Assembly (NCBI GenBank): GCA_000320605.2
Contig: KB445798.1
Span: 1,111,387-1,139,279 of the forward strand
Reading direction: 5' to 3'
Origin: Gelatoporia subvermispora B
Taxonomy: Eukaryota > Basidiomycota > Agaricomycetes > Polyporales > Gelatoporiaceae
Length of the DNA stretch: 27,893 nt
Shown here one piece after another: positions 21,711 through 27,893 of the stretch. Under the pieces are notes generated by a model. It had not been told where the DNA came from, did not search any database, and worked only from the letters and a program-made list of their open reading frames with translations. Both the position numbers and the translations under genes were made by a program. Every line of letters begins with the position of its first letter. Position 1 is the stretch's first letter.

Positions 21711-21726
21711 GATGGGGACGAGACTA

Positions 21727-21735
21727 CGGCTTGCA
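21727..21735 (+). repeat. 9-bp target-site duplication, right
   Basis: Exact copy of CGGCTTGCA at 20730-20738. Confidence 0.95.
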
Positions 21736-22777
21736 GGCTCCAGAGCCGACAATGCATCTCTCGGCGAGGTCGGTTCCGGCCGCCCAAGCTCACTCCACTG
21801 AATCCACTCACTATCGACTATCGTGCTGGACTGTGCGCTGCAGTCCGTACCACACACCAGAGGTACCGACCATTCGTATCACTACTCATAGGGTCTGAGA
21901 CAACTTACGTAGGGTTTGGCCGTGTTCACCGCTCTGGTCTATGAACATCACTAGCACGTTCACCCTCACGATGCGGTATGTCTCTCATTGCGAACTGATC
22001 TTGGGACCGTCGCTGAGCAGCCAACCCACACGGTACGCCAATTCGTTGAGCTATATTTCATCACGACTTTGAGGCTGACCTTCGGAGTTGTAGAGCCGAA
22101 ATCGCAATCACACAATCATCAACGCATACGGACTAACGGTACGAGCGCATATAGGATTTGGCGGGTCCTATGCTAGTGCATACAGCCAACGCATCATTGG
22201 TTCCATGCCATTCCACACAAACAATTGACCAAGTATATGCGCATAGGGCCGGACCATACTCTTCACTGAGACCTGATGGACGGGTCGCTGCATCATCTTC
22301 CGTACGTGCCGTCTTTTGTTCTTCTTCGCATATCTGACGTGAATTCATCATGTGCATTCAGTTGTCCCCATGGGGATTTGTGCTTGAGTGAAGCTAGCAT
22401 TTCGTAGATATCATTTTCCTCGCATCCGATGCTTCCACTGGTGCACACGGACATATATGTCGGATTAGAAAAGTGAGCAATACGAGGTCGTTCTCATCAT
22501 TGTGGTTAATTCTGGTCGTCCTTCAGCGAATCTCCCATTGCTGGTGCTGTGCATACCGTACCTACGTCCATTGCTGCGCTGTGGATACTACGACATGCTA
22601 TGTCTGGCTATCTCGCTGAGCATTCGGCTCTCATCAGACCGGGACAGAGATAGGAGTCTGAGAGAAACGTTTAGATTATTCAGTCTTATGTACCATTGAT
22701 GTGATGTAACAGAACCTGCGCAGATCGTGAAATGAAACGGAGGTAATAGGAGTGAGGTACAGCTCGAAGCAGTGCGA

Positions 22778-25700
22778 TCAAGGATTACTCAAAGTCATAC
22801 TCGGAGTATAGCATTCCGTCCACCTGTCACCGTGTGCAAATCTACTTACATCCAGGATTGCTCGATATCTTCCGATGAGCACCTTTGTGCGTGGCATTAG
22901 GACTGCGCGCCAGTAATCCTTCGGGATCCACATGATGAGCTTGTCTTGTGGGCCCTTGATCCATCCGGACTCGAGGCGAAATTGCGATGGATCGAGCAGT
23001 TCTTCAGATACGATTTGCGACGTCGAAGAGGACTGAGCTGTTTCAGTGTTGTCACAGTTGAGTGAATGCGCCGATCGCGGTAACGCCGGTAGTCTCATGG
23101 AACTCGCAATGGCGCTCCAGATCGTGCTGCCGTGTGCGCCCTGCGATCCCATCCACGAGTCCCCTGGCGTCACATCCCATACACGAATTGTACTGTCGGA
23201 TGATCCAGAGACAAGGCGAGTCCCATCGGGCGAGAACGCGACTGAGCAGACCACATCGCTGTGTCCCTCGAGAGGCTTCATCACTGGGACCCCGGTCGTC
23301 GCATTCCAGAGCCGAACAGTGGCGTCGATCGAGCCAGAGGCAATTACTTCCCCATCCGGAGAGAAGCTGATAGACAGGACCGGATTGGTGTGTCCTCTGA
23401 GAGGCTCCATCACCGCGTCGCCTGTCCGGGCATTCCAGAGGCGAACTGTGGCATCCGCCGAGCCAGAGACGATCCGGGCTCCGTCTGGGGAGAATCCGAC
23501 GGAGTAGATCTCATGGCTGTGTCCATGGAGAGGCTCCATCAGCTGTTCTCTTGTCGTCGCATCCCAGAGCTGGAGTGTGTTGTCCGCGGATCCAGAGACG
23601 ATTTGTGTCCCATCTGGTGAGATCGCGACTGACCAGACCGTACCGCTGTGTCCCTCGAGAGGTTCCATCACCGGCCTCCCTGTCCTGGCATCCCAAATCC
23701 GGATTGTGCCGTCAGATGAGCCCGAAATGATTCGCATCCCATCTAGTGAGAACACAAGAGAGTGAACCCAGTTGCCATGTCCACTAAGAGGGTCCGCCAC
23801 TTGTCTGCCAGTCCTTGCATCCCAAAAATGGATTGTCTCGTCAGCTGAGCCGGAAGCGATGTAGCTCCCATCTGGCGATACCGCAAGGCATGTGACGAGC
23901 TTACCATGACCCTGGAGAGGATCGAGGACTGGGGCGCCTGTCTGCGCATTCCATAGCGAGACTGTCTTGTCCTCCGATCCTGACACAATCTGCGTTCCGT
24001 CTGGTGTGAATGCAACACACAGGACTCTGCCGCTGTAACCCTGAGGGCTCTCCGAAGGTGTATTCTGCGGCTTCACGTTGGTGTCAGGAGCTGGATGTTC
24101 ATCGTCATCCAAGACTGCGAGCCGCGACCCCTGTAGCGTGGTCCCATCATGGAGAACAGTGTCGCTCGGTGCAGCGTAAGTTGACGGCAAAGCGGCCATG
24201 ACATCTGCACTCCAAAGTCGGATGGTCTCGTCTCCTGAGCCGGAGACAACTGTGCTCCCATCGGGCGAGAACCCGACAGACCAGACGTGATCACCGTGGC
24301 CCTCGAATGGCTGCATCGCGGGGCGCCCTGTTGCTGCATCCCAAAGTCGAACCGTCTTGTCAGCCGAACCGGAGACGATTCGGGTCCCATCAGGTGAGAA
24401 TGCCACCGAAAAGACTGCGTCGGTGTGTCCCACCAGGGGGTCAATGATTGGGGCACCCGTTCGTGCATCCCAGAGTCTGATAGTGTCGTCGGATGACCCC
24501 GAGACAATCCGGGTTCCGTCGGGGGAGAATGCAACAGATCGGACCCGGTCGGAGTGTCCCGAGAGAGGCGCTATCACGTCCTCTCCCGTCGTGACATCCC
24601 AGAGCCGGATTGTTTTGTCGTCTGAACCGGAGACCACTCGCCTTCCATCTGGCGAGAACATGACAGTGTTGACGTCTCCAGTGTGCCCCTCGAAGGCGTG
24701 CAGCAATGGCTTCCCGGTCTTTGCATCCCAGAGCCGCAATGTATGATCCATTGACCCGGAGATGATCTTTGCTCCATCTGGTGAGAAAGCAACACAAAGG
24801 ACTCCGTCGCTGTGGCCCTCAAGAGAATTCATCATCAGCTCTCCTGTCCTTGCATTCCAGAGTCTAATTGTCCCGTCCAGGGACCCCGAGACTACCACCG
24901 CTCCGTCAGGCGAGAAGGCCACAGAGAAGACCTTGTCACGGTGTCCCTCAAGCGGGTCCATAAGCAGATCGCCTGTCCGCGCATCCCAAATCCGAACTGC
25001 CTCATCCCATGATCCCGATACCACGCGGGTTCCGTCAGGTGAAAATGTGACGGAGTAAACTTCCCCAGCATGTCCTGACATCTGCAGAAGCGGCCCCCGT
25101 GACCTATGTATGCCGGTCACATCATATGTGGGGACATTGCGAAACTTCGGCCAGAAGGTTTTCGCAATGGTGGAAGATGGGCTTAGGGATGGAAGAACCG
25201 AGAGGTAGATGTGCGGTGCGCTGAGCTCGATCGCGTCATGACCTAGCATGACAAAGTCTTTTGCATCTCGTAGAAATGCGACTATCTCGGGAGAGAGCCG
25301 ATCACGCTGAGGAGGCCGAGTATGTTAACGTCGAAGATAATCGCAGAAATAATATCTTGGCGTACCATGTTCTCTGCGGTCAACACTCGATGCAAAAGAC
25401 CCATTGCTAGTCTCGCATTTCCGCTAGCACTAAGCACCTCCAGCCAAAATAGAATCTTTCTTCGCAGTACTGAACCGACGGATGAGAGCAGTGATGAAGG
25501 ATTGGTAACCCGGAGGAGATGATGAACCCAGTGAAGGCACGAGTATACAATAGAACTCGAGATCGATTCAAAATCCTGCTGCGAATTCGGCACGTAGGAT
25601 GTGTGACAACCCGAAACGTTGAAATACAGAGAATCCGAGCCCATCATGTGAATGCATGCTTGTGCGAGAGCTGCATGTCCCTCGAATAGATCGATCTTGA

Positions 25701-27787
25701 ACGCATCCGGTGCGCGTCCGAGTGTCGTCAGATAGTCTTCAAATGATGCATGGAAAGTTGTCACGGCCCCCTTTTCATCGTCTGGAGGGATATAAACGAC
25801 CGCATGTAGGCGACTGAGCATAGCCCTGACGTCCTGCGCAGTCGTTCCGATCAACTCCGCAAGCGCTGAGACAGTCAGAGCCTCTCGCAGGGTAAGAATG
25901 ATAGCCACTATCTGCCTTGTCTGTGAAATCTCCTTTCTAGTCCGCAGCTTTGGATTCATCGCTCTATCGATGACCAAAGAATACATCCCATCGAGCGGTC
26001 CCGTCAACGGTTGCCCCGCCTCGGAGCCATGGCGCGACATCTCTTGCAGACGGCCCACGGGATGCTCCTCTCCAATGAATTGCATTGCGGTGAATGCATA
26101 GATGAACAATTTTCCTGCTTGCTTGCTGATGGTTGCCACTTCGTCCCAGGGTGGCCAGTCTTCCGGGAATGTATACGAAGGGCTCCACTCTCGTCGTATG
26201 TCCTGCAGTTTCTTGCTACAGTAGAGCTCGATATCGGACTCGATGATGTGCTGTTCGATATCATGCAGCCGGACGATGCGTTGTAGATCGGGGCGTGCTG
26301 TGCTGAATCGAGATTGGATGTATTGCTCTGGCCGAGACGTGAGAAAGAACTTGATAGGCATATAAGGGGATCGAGAGGCGAGCGTATCAAGGAGGAATCT
26401 TGTAGCCTTGGGATCCAAACATTCATCAAGCGCATCCACCGCAACCACAAACGTGGGAGAATTGTCGCCGAATGCCTCACGAAGAGGATTTTCGAGCAGA
26501 TACTCGACCTGTAGTTTCACGGTGCCGTGACCGGCGTCAGGATTCTGCCGCAACACCTCCAGGAGAGCTTGTCTGTATGGTTGACTCGTGCGAGCTAGGG
26601 ATTCGGCGATAGTAGGGATGATGCGTGTCGCATCGTCACGTATCCCGCGGGAGCAGAAGAAGCTTGCCCCAAGAATTCCGGCATTGCGCAGCTCCAGACA
26701 CACTGAACGTGCGATGGCAGATTTTCCTATGCCCGCCATACCGCTGAGCCAGAAGATCCGAGCTGCGTCGGGATCACGACTCCAGACGGTGATGCTATCA
26801 AGAACAGCCGCGCGTGTGTCCTTCATGCATGCATCCCCAGACTGGCCATTGATTCCGGCACCCTGGACATGACGAAGCTTGGCAAGGAGGTCTGCAATAT
26901 GGTCAGCTAATTGTCGCATCACCAGCCGACAGTGCATACTTTCTGTGGCCATATCCTCCACTCTGTATTCTACATTCAAATTGCACTCCAGCTAAGAGTA
27001 TAAGTTAACCATGGGTATCCAGCGAAGGGCCGAGTCAACGTACCTGAAATCGCTCAACCCATGCTGCGAGTTTCTCGAAGGACTCTTGAACATCTTCTAT
27101 GTCCTTCGGCGCCGCAATAATACGGGTGATGGTCGGACGCTTCATCTTGCTCTCGATTTCCCCCGCGATTGGTCCAATATCTCTGGCAATGAACTTCAAT
27201 ATCGCAAGCAGTAGTATACATGCCACTATGTACCTTAAAAGCCGCTCAACGCGCCTCTCAATAACGGGAGGTACGTCGCTCTGGGTCTGATACTGGCTGA
27301 AAACAGTCTCTAGCACCTTGATCCTGGTGGCCAGTTTTGCGAATTCATCATGCGCATCTCGAACGGTCTACAATTGTTACCGTCAGTGTTCGCATTGCAA
27401 AGCAGTGAGGACGGAGAACCCACGTACATCGACGAGCTCCATGATAGACACGACTCCATATAGGGCTGTCTTCAGTGGAGGGAACATGTCGCAGCCATCG
27501 CAAACGGTCTTCAGGGTTGCCTTCAAGATCAGCCAGCTCTCTCGTCCAGTGGGCGATGCTCGCAAGGGTTTGGGCCTTGGTTCCTCATCGCGCGGTAGGG
27601 ATCTGGAGCGACTAGGATCACCGCCTCTTTCATCGGATGACGCCCTAGCAGGGCTGGGATCCGGTGTGCGATGTCGCCGTAGGAAATCGAATAGATGTGC
27701 CCTGTTGCTTATTTCTGTGGATGACTCCCGCGACGAGTCGGGCGTCTGTTTGTTGCGATGCCAAAGATGTAGCCTGCGGGGTGACAT
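22778..27787 (-). CDS. NACHT-WD40 NLR-like (STAND/NWD) protein, copy B
   Basis: Paralogue of the gene at 1715-6549, 1579 aa. Exons: 27787-27428, 27367-27234, 27182-27044, 26991-26940, 26891-25366, 25306-22778; introns are 60, 51, 52, 48 and 59 bp. Exons 2, 3 and 4 have exactly the same lengths as in A (134, 139, 52 bp), which supports both models. Residues 1 to about 80 are basic and Ser/Pro-rich. The helical N-domain follows (MFPPLKTALYGVVSIMELVD and on). NACHT has Walker A GMAGIGKS at 279-286, Walker B VVAVDALDEC near 377-386 and FFLTSRPE. WD40 repeats occupy 815-1115 and 1160-1460. Introns 2 and 3 are multiples of three without in-frame stops, so naive translation reads through them; splicing restores the alignment with A. 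The start at 27787 is the first ATG in a long open frame, with only 106 bp of upstream sequence available. Function in recognition or cell death is inferred from architecture. Confidence 0.92.
23138..25075 (-). repeat. Fourteen tandem WD40 repeats (129-nt period) in NLR gene B
   Basis: Two blocks of seven 43-aa units (25075-24173 and 24040-23138) with the same linker position as in gene A. Repeat 8 starts GY instead of GH, and repeat 10 has SLDG instead of SPDG. Otherwise the GH...SPDG...SGS-D...IRLWD pattern is intact. Confidence 0.95.
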
Positions 27788-27893
27788 TGCGTTCGCAGCA
27801 GACTGGCTACAACGTAGAGCGAGCTCGATGAGAGACTTGTAGCGGTAGGAAGTATGGGTCAGCGTGGTTATCAGGCCTTAGGAACTAGGCGCC

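Larger units (their letters stand above)
20739..21726 (+). mobile_element. Non-autonomous DNA transposon, 988 bp, Mutator-like by target-site length
   Basis: The element interrupts the duplicated flank, and copy A supplies the uninterrupted site. It starts TAGTCTCG and ends CGAGACTA (8-bp perfect outer inverted repeats) and is bounded by a 9-bp target-site duplication. Further in, a 54-bp inverted repeat (20831-20884 and 21593-21646) matches at 53 positions. Between outer and inner repeats each end can fold into a hairpin. The 9-bp duplication and long terminal inverted repeats fit Mutator-like elements. hAT and KDZ elements usually make 8 bp, so they are less likely. No transposase is encoded. 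The only frame of note (21457-21164, minus, 97 codons) is unrecognised. Insertion happened after the segmental duplication, or in one lineage of it. Confidence 0.93.
20107..27550. repeat. Direct segmental duplication, copy B (3' flank plus NLR gene B)
   Basis: This is the same-orientation counterpart of 1-6480. It begins at gcgagggggtga (20107), right after cgtggtca, which copy A cannot show because the window starts there. Copy B carries a 988-bp transposon at 20739-21726. It also lacks 22 bp present in A near 358-379, with gcag at both edges of the missing part, and has a 7-bp duplication (actatcg) near 21811. No gene is supported in the flank 21736-22777. Confidence 0.93.

Noticed and set aside
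27183..27233. A transmembrane segment in the N-terminal region of NLR copy B.
   Set aside because: The hydrophobic stretch is the translation of a 51-bp intron with good GT...AG ends whose removal restores alignment with copy A. It is kept only as a possible retention isoform.

Overview
The window looks like nuclear DNA of a wood-decay-type Agaricomycete (Basidiomycota, perhaps Polyporales). The reasons are genes cut by many introns of about 46-60 bp with GT...AG ends, two long NACHT-WD40 (STAND/NLR-like) proteins of the kind expanded in these fungi, and a secreted sedolisin-type peptidase of the fungal kind. I see no bacterial operon structure, tRNA, rRNA or CRISPR array. All assignments come from reading the sequence; no search was run.

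Layout. Two paralogous NLR-like genes lie on the minus strand in direct orientation, about 20.1 kb apart: copy A (6549 to 1715, 1524 aa) and copy B (27787 to 22778, 1579 aa). Each has six exons with matching positions and phases. The products read: N-terminal helical bundle, NACHT NTPase, and 14 WD40 repeats arranged as two seven-bladed propellers. Their 3' flanks are also duplicated (1-1714 against 20107-22777). In B this flank carries a 988-bp non-autonomous DNA transposon (20739-21726) with a clean 9-bp target-site duplication, and copy A preserves the empty site. The WD40 exon and 3' flank of A and B are much more alike than their NACHT exons, with the change at intron 4. This suggests gene conversion or a mosaic duplication.

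Between the NLR copies (about 6.55-20.1 kb) there is one confident gene, a complete eight-exon secreted sedolisin (peptidase S53; 13272 to 11201, minus, 568 aa) with a TATA box. The rest is a gene-poor, GC-rich repeat island. It holds related degenerate repeats at 9.16-9.84, 14.74-15.32 and 17.52-18.2 kb, a probable 3' gene end or remnant at 16858-15944 with a decayed second copy near 14.5 kb, a frame-broken C-terminal fragment at 17.2-17.4 kb, and a frame-broken coiled-coil pseudogene at 19.28-19.8 kb.

How the parts fit. The two NLR-like proteins are probably intracellular sensors of the non-self-recognition/cell-death type: the WD40 propellers recognise, NACHT switches, and the N-terminal bundle is the likely effector. 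Differences between the two copies fall mostly on a few positions of each WD40 repeat that match the known hypervariable positions of fungal NWD proteins. The sedolisin looks like an ordinary secreted peptidase, and nothing in the sequence links it to the NLR genes beyond position.
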